Source: Clostridium sp.
GTDB lineage: Bacteria; Bacillota; Dethiobacteria; Dethiobacterales; Dethiobacteraceae
Direction of reading: 5' to 3'
DNA: 52,020 nt
NCBI GenBank assembly: GCA_018335695.1
Contig: JAGXRV010000056.1
Location: 1-52,020 of the forward strand
The first letter of the stretch is position 1; the number at the start of each line of letters is the position of its first letter. Of this stretch, positions 45,895 to 52,020 are shown piece after piece. Made by a program: the position numbers and the translations under genes. The notes below the pieces were generated by a model that was given only the letters and a program-made list of their open reading frames with translations, was not told the origin of the DNA and did no database searches.

Positions 45895-45923
45895 TTGACT
45901 AAATGTGTTAGCTAAGCTATGAT
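45895..45923 (+). promoter_or_regulatory. Promoter of the Phd-type antitoxin gene
   Basis: TTGACT (45895-45900), 17-base spacer, TATGAT (45918-45923). Confidence 0.7.
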
Positions 45924-45941
45924 AAAAATGAGGTGTACGCA

Positions 45942-46178
45942 ATGACAATAAAAGTAAATATTCATGATGCGAAAACTAGTCTATCCAAGCTACTGACGCA
46001 TGTAAAGGAAGGCAGAGAAGTTATTATCGCCAAAAGCGGAAAACCGGTCGCCCGCCTAGTCCCGTATTCAGAGCCGGATACAAAACGCCTACCCGGCAGC
46101 GCCAAAGGGCAGGTTTTGTTTACTGATGACATTAACGAACCACTTACCGAAGAAATACTGGAGAGTTTTGAAATATGA
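45942..46178 (+). CDS. Phd/YefM-type antitoxin
   Basis: A 78-residue antitoxin. IKVNIHDAKTSLSKLLTHVK and GREVIIAKSGKPVARLVPY are the Phd DNA-binding fold, followed by the toxin-neutralising tail. ATG at 45942 has GAGGTG upstream. Its stop overlaps the start of a deleted PIN toxin (ATGA). The antitoxin appears intact although its partner is not. Confidence 0.88.
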   Translation: MTIKVNIHDAKTSLSKLLTHVKEGREVIIAKSGKPVARLVPYSEPDTKRLPGSAKGQVLFTDDINEPLTEEILESFEI

Positions 46179-46288
46179 TTGCCCTGCTGGATACTCTTAC
46201 TATAATCGCCCAGGCGCTGTTGGAGAACATGCCGATTGTTACAGAAGACCGCCAAATTGGCAAATATTACGTAGAAACCATCTGGTAA
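46175..46288 (+). pseudogene. Internally deleted PIN (VapC-like) toxin
   Basis: Thirty-seven codons: an N-terminal MIALLDT and a C-terminal MPIVTEDRQIGKYYVETIW joined by a short linker. These are the first and last parts of a PIN nuclease of about 130 residues, with the middle (including two catalytic acids) gone. The frame and overlap with the antitoxin are kept. Confidence 0.75.
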
Positions 46289-46293
46289 ACAAA

Positions 46294-46521
46294 TCGAGTA
46301 GAAGGTCACCCATTAGTTGAGTGACCTTCCTCTCACACCACAGTACGTACCGTTCGGTATACGGCGGTTCTGGTTCGTTTGCCTCGGTTCAGTGCTTTGC
46401 CTCCAGCTTCCTTCAGATTCCACCTCACGATGGACTCCCTTGCTCTTGCCTAACGGTTGGTACTACCAGCCCCCGTATCGGACTTTCACCAACGAGCATG
46501 CGCCCATGCCGAGAGCACTAC
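46294..46521 (-). mobile_element. ORF-less remnant of a bacterial group II (class C-like) intron
   Basis: On the minus strand the region opens with domain I-like sequence (GGTGAAAGTCC, GTGAGGTGGAATCTGAAGGA then AGCTGG), passes to a domain V-like hairpin (ACCGCCGTATACCGAACGGT then ACGTACGGTGGT) and ends in a domain VI-like hairpin (GAAGGTCAC / GTGACCTTC, 46301-46329) with TACTCGAT at the end. No reverse transcriptase remains. Full introns are about 1.9 kb with their RT, so most of domains I-IV is deleted. It sits just after the T tract of a terminator, the usual class C target. Confidence 0.6.
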
Positions 46522-46523
46522 AA

Positions 46524-46570
46524 AAAAGAGCTTGAAGATCCTTACAAACAAAGGATACTCAAGCTCTTTT
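46524..46570 (-). terminator. Long intrinsic terminator of the double-cubane operon
   Basis: AAAAGAGCTTGA / TCAAGCTCTTTT form a 12-bp stem with an inner ATCCTT/AAGGAT stem and a 7-base loop. The minus strand continues with six T's. About 100 bases beyond the activator gene; 46571-46669 holds no gene. Confidence 0.85.
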
Positions 46571-46669
46571 ACTTGTAACAATAAACAAAAAACGCACCAA
46601 TCATAGCAAATGGTACGCATAAAATAGACAATAAATATAGATTCTCTCAACCCTGCTGAACCTTTCACC

Positions 46670-47428
46670 TCAACATGTCCGCGCCAGCATAGCCGCCCCG
46701 AGAGCACCGACAAACTGACAATATTCCGTAATCTGTACCGGCTGACCCAGTTCTTCGGACAGCGCCCTTTGGATTCCCCTGTTCAAGGCTACACCACCGG
46801 TAAAAGCTATTTGCCCGCCCACACCCAAACTCCTGGCCATAGTAGCGACCCGTTTGCCTATCGAGCGGTGCAGCCCGGCGATAATCCCACCTTTGGACAC
46901 GCCTGAAGCCAGCAAGCCAATAATCTCAGACTCGGCAAATACAGCACACATGCTGCTGATTTCCACTTCCAGAGCGCGATCCTCCGCATTATCCAGTTCA
47001 TCCACAGCCAATCCCAGTGCGGCGGCAGTTACCTGTAAAAAACGTCCCGTCCCTGCCGCACACTTATCATTCATAGCAAAATCAATCACTTTGCCGCTTT
47101 GACTAATGCGTATTACTTTGCTGTCTTGCCCGCCGATATCAACAATCGTGTCTGTCCCCGGCAGGAGCTTAGCTACCCCTTTAGCATGGCAGCTAATCTC
47201 CGTCACCACCCTATCCGCACCCTGAAAGGATACTCGACCATAACCGGTCACAATTACACGGGCTTCTTCCCGGCATTTCCCGGCTTCCGCCAACAACGCA
47301 GCCACCAACGCCTCCCCGGCACTCCGGGGATCCCACCCGGTTGGTGACAAACAAGTAAAGAGCCGCTCCCCGTCAAGCAGTACCCCTTTGGCTGCTACGG
47401 AACCGATATCCAAACCGAGCGCGATCAC
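46670..47428 (-). CDS. Acyl-CoA dehydratase activase-type ATPase (double-cubane protein reductase)
   Basis: A 252-residue BadF/HgdC-family protein of the ASKHA fold. LGLDIGSVAAKGVLL (phosphate 1), DIGGQDSKVI, NDKCAAGTGRFL and SSMCAVFAESEII carry the two cysteines that hold one 4Fe-4S cluster between two subunits, and FTGGVALNRG (adenosine). ATP hydrolysis pushes a low-potential electron into the partner protein encoded immediately upstream, with 4 bases of overlap. Similar to E. coli YjiL. Confidence 0.93.
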   Translation of the reverse strand: MIALGLDIGSVAAKGVLLDGERLFTCLSPTGWDPRSAGEALVAALLAEAGKCREEARVIVTGYGRVSFQGADRVVTEISCHAKGVAKLLPGTDTIVDIGGQDSKVIRISQSGKVIDFAMNDKCAAGTGRFLQVTAAALGLAVDELDNAEDRALEVEISSMCAVFAESEIIGLLASGVSKGGIIAGLHRSIGKRVATMARSLGVGGQIAFTGGVALNRGIQRALSEELGQPVQITEYCQFVGALGAAMLARTC

Positions 47429-48558
47429 TTTTCAACCATCTCGAGCAACGCCTGTATCCTGACTCCCAGCCTTGCCAGATCAGACGTGGAATAGTCACTT
47501 TCCAGATGCAGGAACGGTACTCCTGCATCCTTTAGCATTTTAGCAACCGCACGAGACTCAATATTATAAGTATGGCATGCTTGCCATGTCAAATCAATAA
47601 CCGCGTCCGCATTGAAGTCGGACACCATCGCCTGCAACAGCTTCATCCTCCCCTCATTGGGGGACATACAGGAACAAGGGATTTGCAAATACTTGTGAGC
47701 CAACGCCACGATGGGGTCGTCATACGAAGTATCTGTCATTAACGGCAACGTCTTGTAGCCGGTACAGTTCTCAAACGCCACAACCGTACCACCCGCTTCT
47801 TCCACCAGAGTGACCACTTTCTCACTGCCAAGGCCGATCGGGCAGCCGGTGATCAACACACGGGGCTTCCCGGCAGCCACACTGCCTCCGCCGATCAATG
47901 CCTCCCGCAGTTCATCAAGCATCCGAATAGTCTCTTCCTTATTATTGTTAAATCCACGGGACCAATTCACCGTCAACAGATCCAGACCGCTTAAAGACGG
48001 CGGCTCCTGTTGATTCAAATCACACACACCTTTAGCCGCTGCCGTTTCTCGGTTGACCAGATCAATGGCTCTCCAGAGCTCTTCTTCCAGGATTTCCCCA
48101 CCCAGTTCTTTCTCCAACCGAGCCTGCAACCGGCGCATTTCTTGCACCCACAGTTCAAACGACGATTCGCTCTCTTTCATGTGGGGAAGCTGCATCACAT
48201 GAACAGGCTTTAACTCGCTCATGTACTCGAACATCTTCTTTTTCCCGTCGCAGGTGGTCTCACCCACGATCAAATCAGAGAAGTTGAAAAACGGACACTT
48301 ATCAGTCACAGCAAACCCGTATGACGACTTAATCAAAGGGCAAAGGTTTCGCGGCAACACTTCTTCCGCCGCAGAAATTGGCTCCTCCCGGGTGCCGCAA
48401 AGGCAGACCGGCACGCCACCTGCTGCAATGACCAGCTCCTGCGGAAAATAAGTGCAGTAATACCCCACCACTTTGCCGCCCTGTTCCTTCCATTCTTTTA
48501 GACGTATCACATTTTCCCCACGGATATTAAAAAACTTCTCAATCTGCGCTTTAATCAA
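47425..48558 (-). CDS. Double-cubane-cluster anaerobic reductase (HgdB-like)
   Basis: A 377-residue member of the 2-hydroxyacyl-CoA dehydratase D-subunit family. YYCTYFPQELVIAAGGVPV, RNLCPLIKSSYGFA, DKCPFFNFSDLIVGETTCDG and TWQACHTYNIES give the cysteines expected to bind the double-cubane [8Fe-9S] cluster. The set fits the DCCP group known from Carboxydothermus and E. coli YjiM, rather than a two-subunit dehydratase. DCCPs reduce small molecules such as acetylene in vitro; the natural substrate is unknown. Operon with the activator ATPase. Confidence 0.88.
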   Translation of the reverse strand: MIKAQIEKFFNIRGENVIRLKEWKEQGGKVVGYYCTYFPQELVIAAGGVPVCLCGTREEPISAAEEVLPRNLCPLIKSSYGFAVTDKCPFFNFSDLIVGETTCDGKKKMFEYMSELKPVHVMQLPHMKESESSFELWVQEMRRLQARLEKELGGEILEEELWRAIDLVNRETAAAKGVCDLNQQEPPSLSGLDLLTVNWSRGFNNNKEETIRMLDELREALIGGGSVAAGKPRVLITGCPIGLGSEKVVTLVEEAGGTVVAFENCTGYKTLPLMTDTSYDDPIVALAHKYLQIPCSCMSPNEGRMKLLQAMVSDFNADAVIDLTWQACHTYNIESRAVAKMLKDAGVPFLHLESDYSTSDLARLGVRIQALLEMVEK

Positions 48559-48857
48559 ATACTTCTCCCCTTCCGGCCAATCGTGCCGATACTCTTTTTA
48601 AGTGTATCAGAATGCCAGATAGAGCCGCTAATATATCTTGTCTATAGAAAAATCTATCTGATAGATAAAAAATATCGGTTCATGACTAGACTGCCTCGCT
48701 ATGCCGGCAAATTATTCAACATCAACAGAACCGGATACTATTCAGCAGAAACTATACTATACTAAAATCAAGCCAATAAAAAACACCGACTTATTTATAC
48801 ACTACTTTAGTTGATATTTGTTTATCCCCCTGCTATAATCAACTTGGAGGTGTTTTT
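48559..48857. promoter_or_regulatory. Divergent region upstream of the double-cubane operon, with a palindrome
   Basis: ATCTATC-T-GATAGAT at 48652-48666 is a perfect 15-base palindrome and a candidate operator about 95 bases upstream of the double-cubane gene. No gene was recognised here. Confidence 0.4.
48811..48839 (+). promoter_or_regulatory. Sigma-A promoter of the HTH-Uma2 gene
   Basis: TTGATA (48811-48816), 17-base spacer, TATAAT (48834-48839), then GGAGGTG and ATG at 48858. Near consensus. Confidence 0.85.
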
Positions 48858-49604
48858 ATGAGTTGTGAGAATGAATTAATCACCGCCCACGCTCTGGCTG
48901 CGGCACTTAACCTGTCCGTGGAAACAATTTGGCGCTACACCCGAGAGAATAAAATTCCTTACATCGAACTGGGCAACAGACAGTACCGCTACAATCTGTC
49001 ACAGGTGGTAGTAGCGCTTTCCGGCTCCGCTGTCCAAGAAAAAAGTCCGGATTACAAAACAAGCAAAAGAAAATACACATACCAAGACTACCTGGAAATG
49101 CCTGATGAGCCCGGCTACCGCTTTGAGATTCTCGACGGCGAACTAATCAAGGAACCTGCCCCAAACGTCCCGCACCAGCGAGCCTCCCGAAGACTCCAAC
49201 GCATTCTTGAGGATTACTTCTGGTCCGTTGACCCGGAAGGCGAAATTTTTGATGCCCCACTTGACGTTACTTTCGGCAGCACAAACGTCGTCCAGCCCGA
49301 CATCCTTTACGTTTCAGGCGAACAAAAAGCCATCGTTGAATACGCGCGTGTTGACGGCCCCCCTGCCTTAATCGTCGAAATCCTTTCCCCTTCCACCATC
49401 CGTAAAGACCGCCTAAAAAAAATGCAGATCTACCGGCACGCCGGTGTAAAACACTACTGGCTCCTCAACCCGGAAGAAAAAACCCTCGAATGCTACTCCC
49501 TCCGCGACAGCCTCTATACAGTCGTAGCCACCGGGATGGACGAGGAAACTGTGGAGCATCCTGAGTTTGCAGGGTTATCTGTCAACTTAAAGGCACTATG
49601 GTAA
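48858..49604 (+). CDS. HTH (excisionase-like) - Uma2 nuclease fusion
   Basis: A 248-residue two-domain protein. Residues about 8-55 (AHALAAALNLSVETIWRYTR, KIPYIELGNRQYRYN) form a MerR/excisionase-type winged helix. Residues about 72-248 are a Uma2 (DUF820) PD-(D/E)XK fold: YRFEILDGELI, VQPDILYVSG, LIVEILSPSTIRKDRLKKMQ and YRHAGVKHYWLLNPEEKTLE. Uma2 proteins are very numerous in Cyanobacteria and some Firmicutes and are of unknown function. The fusion suggests a nuclease brought to specific DNA. It has its own strong promoter. Confidence 0.8.
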   Translation: MSCENELITAHALAAALNLSVETIWRYTRENKIPYIELGNRQYRYNLSQVVVALSGSAVQEKSPDYKTSKRKYTYQDYLEMPDEPGYRFEILDGELIKEPAPNVPHQRASRRLQRILEDYFWSVDPEGEIFDAPLDVTFGSTNVVQPDILYVSGEQKAIVEYARVDGPPALIVEILSPSTIRKDRLKKMQIYRHAGVKHYWLLNPEEKTLECYSLRDSLYTVVATGMDEETVEHPEFAGLSVNLKALW

Positions 49605-49639
49605 CAAATTGCTATTAAGCTTTGATGCGCTCCTTGAAT

Positions 49640-50035
49640 TTACTTATAAAAAGTTAAGCCGTATCGTTCAAAATGTTTGTCAAAACTAAAACAACGCTTA
49701 ACGCCCAACCTCTCCATAACAGCAAATGTCGTGGCATCCGTGTAAGTAAAAGATTTATCGGAATACCTGTAGATAATTTCTTTTGCTCTGATTTCGTCAG
49801 CTTCAGTAATTCTCTCTATTTCCCAACAAAAGTTTATAAGCCATTTCCTAGCTAATTCATGACCCAGCCTGCCGATAATAAGTGCGTGACATTCCGCGAC
49901 AAGGAAATTTGTTAATATTACTTTTACATTTTCCATGCTTAATTTGCCTAAAATTACCTTTGCTTCCTTATGGTTATTATCTGACTGGTCCAGAAGGGCA
50001 TATATGGCACTTGTATCAACCATAATTATTTCCAT
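49640..50035 (-). CDS. vapC: VapC-type PIN-domain toxin
   Basis: A 131-residue PIN nuclease. MVDTSAIYALLD (first Asp), FLVAECHALI (Glu), SFTYTDATTFAVMER (third acid) and CFSFDKHFERYGL (last Asp): all four acidic positions present. It would cleave tRNA or rRNA when freed. It overlaps vapB by 10 bases, and GAGG sits 7 bases upstream of the ATG. The DNA of its last 13 codons is repeated in 50644-50684. Confidence 0.9.
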   Translation of the reverse strand: MEIIMVDTSAIYALLDQSDNNHKEAKVILGKLSMENVKVILTNFLVAECHALIIGRLGHELARKWLINFCWEIERITEADEIRAKEIIYRYSDKSFTYTDATTFAVMERLGVKRCFSFDKHFERYGLTFYK

Positions 50036-50295
50036 CTATTGACCTCATCTTCGGCTAGGTACAGGTCGTGGTTTAAGGAAACATCCCTATAATCGCTTTT
50101 ACCCATACCCACCATTTCCCACATCGGATCTTCCTTGCTTAAGGGTATTACAGAACTGATTTTTTTAATACGGGCTTCGCCTTCTTCTATTGAAATTTGC
50201 ACATAATCCCCTTCACGTATATTAAGCTTCTCCCGAATACGCACTGGAATAGTCAGTTGCCCTTTGGCCGAAACTCTCATAATCTCATGTGACAT
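50026..50295 (-). CDS. vapB: AbrB/SpoVT-type antitoxin (VapB)
   Basis: An 89-residue antitoxin. MRVSAKGQLTIPVRIREKLNIREGDYVQI is the swapped-hairpin AbrB DNA-binding fold. The C-terminal half (EDPMWEMVGMG, AEDEVNRWK) would bind the toxin. The pair is transcribed antitoxin first and should autoregulate. Confidence 0.9.
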   Translation of the reverse strand: MSHEIMRVSAKGQLTIPVRIREKLNIREGDYVQISIEEGEARIKKISSVIPLSKEDPMWEMVGMGKSDYRDVSLNHDLYLAEDEVNRWK

Positions 50296-50374
50296 ATGAA
50301 ATAACTACCTCCCGTATGATATTCTTACTCGAAGTATACCATTTTTTCTGACCATACGCAACTCAGTGATGAAG

Positions 50375-50624
50375 ACCAAAGACGGCTACAGATTTTACGG
50401 CTGCACTAACAGGACGCAACTCAAACAAGACTAGTGCAGGTAACCAATATTATGCTGATTGCAAATGGGAACGCCTCATCCTAAATAACTTCCGCCCCCC
50501 CAACTTCCAAAGACTATACATCTGTATTGGCTTAGCAACCCCGTTTAACGGAATAGAATACCCACAGGTAATTGGTATTCACTCACTACCTGATGTAAAC
50601 TTCCCAGAAAGCTATCCCGACTAA
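50375..50624 (+). pseudogene. Open frame without a start, possible 3' gene remnant
   Basis: After an in-frame TGA the plus strand stays open for about 82 codons with a protein-like composition, e.g. NQYYADCKWERLILNNFRPP and IEYPQVIGIHSLPDVNFPES, then TAA. There is no ATG, GTG or TTG with a ribosome site. I do not recognise it. It could be chance, but the surroundings are full of cut genes. Confidence 0.3.
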
Positions 50625-50680
50625 TCATTTCTAGCCTCTACAAAAAAAGTTAAGCCGTATTGTTCGAAATGTCTGTCATC
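50621..50680 (-). pseudogene. 3' remnant of a second VapC-like gene
   Basis: On the minus strand it reads DDRHFEQYGLTFFVEARND then a stop, matching DKHFERYGLTFYK at the end of the intact VapC. At DNA level about 35 bases align with roughly five differences. The helicase gene's last ten codons run through the same bases in another frame. Confidence 0.75.
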
Positions 50681-52020
50681 AACAATGTTCCTTGATTTAT
50701 AATTTGTTCTGCTTCTTTTCTTTCAAAATGCAATTCAGGCAAAACAATCTTTATCTCCTCATCTTCATTTCGCCAAAAGACAATGAGATTAACTTTGGCA
50801 AATTGAGGCTCATAACCATTTTGCAAAACCCTCTCAAGTTGCTCCGTACACCTCTTTGAAAGCCTGAAAACACTCTTCCCTCTGTTCGTCAGCCACTCCC
50901 CGTCTTTATACTGCAAGATATCGCCGCTTATTAAGGATTCAACTACATATTGCCTTCCGATAAAATAATTTAGCCATACATCCCGATGACTTAACTGCAT
51001 TGCCAGTTTTTCCGGCAATTCGTAGTGAGCCGAGTCTTCCAGTCTTGTCAAATCTTCCACCAGGATGTGATTCAGGTAACGTCCGTTTAGATGTACGGTT
51101 AAGTTGTTTTTTGCACGTGTCATTGCCACATATAGCTGTCTCTTCTTCTCATCTGTGCCTATATCAAAGTTTTCAAGCAAAAGAAAGACATTATCAAATT
51201 CTTTGCCTTTTGCTTTATGAATAGTTGAGACAAAAATAGTTTCTCTGGAATCTGTATAAAAATCTTCTAACTTTGATTCCTTAATAAAAACCTCAAAATC
51301 AGATAAATATTTTCTTTTCTGATAAATGGCTTCAAAATCCCGGATAATGTTTTTGCAAATACCCACGATTTCACTTTTCCCAAACCTTCTAATCAATGCC
51401 CTTTTTGCCGCATTCCAGATATCATCACTGATAATCGTTGTGGTCGGATCGACAGATAATTGTTTGAGAAAGTAGCGCAGTTCTACAAGATCGTAGAGGG
51501 AGAACCCGTCATTGGTTTGAATCAATCTTGCCGGCATTCCTCTTTGCACCAACAGGCCCGTCACCTGGAGCGCTTCATCGTTCGTCTGAGTTAACACACA
51601 CGTACTTCCTACAAGCTCTCTGCCAGAAAGATCTTCTATAAAGGGAACGAGCAAATTATTATTCATGTACCGTATAACCCGTATGTCTCCGTTTTCCTGA
51701 CTATGTGCCACAATGTTATTTTTCTTAAGACGTTCCCGAATCAGACCGGCAAACTGATTTGAAAAATGAACCAGATTTCTTTTACTGCGATAGTTTTCCA
51801 ACAGTTCATACTTTACCGCCTGCTTCTCGATCATAAACTTTTCCATATATTTTGCACTCGAACCACGAAATTCAAATATGTTCTGATCATCATCACCAAC
51901 GGCAATAACCCGCATATCTTCATTCTGCCCCATTAAGGCCTGTACCAGCCGAAACACATCCTGATCCATATCCTGTGCTTCATCAATGACAAGTACTGTC
52001 TTCGTAATCCTGCTGGGTTC
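50650..52020 (-). CDS. UvrD/Rep-type DNA helicase, C-terminal part (runs off the window)
   Basis: The frame is open from the window edge. Superfamily 1 motifs are seen in order: VIDEAQDMDQ (Walker B), VGDDDQNIFEFRGS (motif III), LENYRSKRNLVHFS (IV), VSTIHKAKGKEFDNVFLL (V), RQLYVAMTRAKNNL (VI). Walker A must lie outside. About 150 residues follow motif VI with no known fold. The last ten residues (LMTDISNNTA) are encoded in PIN-gene debris read out of frame, so the natural C-terminus may be lost. Long RecQ-UvrD fusions in anaerobes have a similar block, but that cannot be tested here. Confidence 0.85.
   Translation of the reverse strand, partial: EPSRITKTVLVIDEAQDMDQDVFRLVQALMGQNEDMRVIAVGDDDQNIFEFRGSSAKYMEKFMIEKQAVKYELLENYRSKRNLVHFSNQFAGLIRERLKKNNIVAHSQENGDIRVIRYMNNNLLVPFIEDLSGRELVGSTCVLTQTNDEALQVTGLLVQRGMPARLIQTNDGFSLYDLVELRYFLKQLSVDPTTTIISDDIWNAAKRALIRRFGKSEIVGICKNIIRDFEAIYQKRKYLSDFEVFIKESKLEDFYTDSRETIFVSTIHKAKGKEFDNVFLLLENFDIGTDEKKRQLYVAMTRAKNNLTVHLNGRYLNHILVEDLTRLEDSAHYELPEKLAMQLSHRDVWLNYFIGRQYVVESLISGDILQYKDGEWLTNRGKSVFRLSKRCTEQLERVLQNGYEPQFAKVNLIVFWRNEDEEIKIVLPELHFERKEAEQIINQGTLLMTDISNNTA

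Noticed and set aside
46317-46578. Plus-strand frames with LPSDSTSRWTPLL-like products
   Set aside because: These are the familiar false proteins translated from the antisense of group II intron RNA; the DNA is better explained as an intron relic.
47425-48558. Catalytic subunit of a two-subunit 2-hydroxyacyl-CoA dehydratase
   Set aside because: Only one D-type subunit is present with the activator, and the cysteine pattern fits the double-cubane group.
48583-48765. A 60-codon frame upstream of the HTH-Uma2 gene
   Set aside because: No ribosome site, no recognisable domain, and it ends well before the real promoter; treated as intergenic.

Overview
The window reads as chromosome of an anaerobic, spore-forming Firmicute (Clostridia-like). 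Support comes from an intact pro-sigma-K gene, a BofC-type domain protein, the alaS-ireB-ruvX-mltG-U32 neighbourhood, a CIRCE-controlled hsp20, a BirA-controlled bioY, an oxygen-sensitive double-cubane reductase with its activator, and several 4Fe-4S proteins. Genus cannot be fixed from the sequence. No rRNA, tRNA or CRISPR array was seen.

Layout. 1-4.5 kb is a decayed accessory patch: a tspO-like gene overlapping a truncated mscL, a family of 39-bp palindromic repeats, a MntA/HepT-type toxin-antitoxin operon whose toxin has become a HepT-repeat-ImmA chimera, a complete IS200/IS605 element (tnpA, tnpB, probable omega-RNA), and a deleted copy of wrbA. 4.5-12.2 kb holds wrbA, a CAP-domain secreted protein, a membrane glycosyltransferase, an HTH/ferredoxin protein, yqeG-exoD-aroE and an M23 lipoprotein. 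12.3-13.1 kb holds hsp20 and a sigma-factor gene fragment. 13.1-19.8 kb is a complete urease operon (ureE-F-G-D-A-B-C plus urea transporter), followed by sigK. 20.8-33.3 kb is housekeeping: PBP, U32, mltG, DUF1292, ruvX, a ferredoxin-type aldo/keto reductase, ireB, alaS, an AI-2E-type permease, small proteins, lytic transglycosylase and coaE. 33.4-39.5 kb is a beta-oxidation operon (fadN-fadA-fadE) with a divergent MarR regulator. 39.7-45.7 kb has small membrane/metal proteins, bioY, class I aldolase, a siroheme-reductase/8-Cys pair, an unusual HisF and a FabH. 45.9-52 kb is a second accessory patch: Phd with a deleted PIN toxin, a shrunken group II intron sitting on a terminator, the double-cubane reductase and activator, an HTH-Uma2 fusion, VapBC, and a UvrD-type helicase running off the end.

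How the genes work together. Urea enters by the UT channel, is split by UreABC, and the Ni centre is built by UreEFGD. FadNAE carries out the full fatty-acid oxidation spiral under a probable MarR switch. The activator ATPase drives electrons into the double-cubane protein. The strongest unexplained signals are the sigma-K fragment that abuts the urease operon, the HepT-ImmA chimera built around a repeat read as 13-residue units, the 8-Cys protein paired with a one-domain siroheme protein, and the repeated PIN-toxin debris between 46 and 51 kb.
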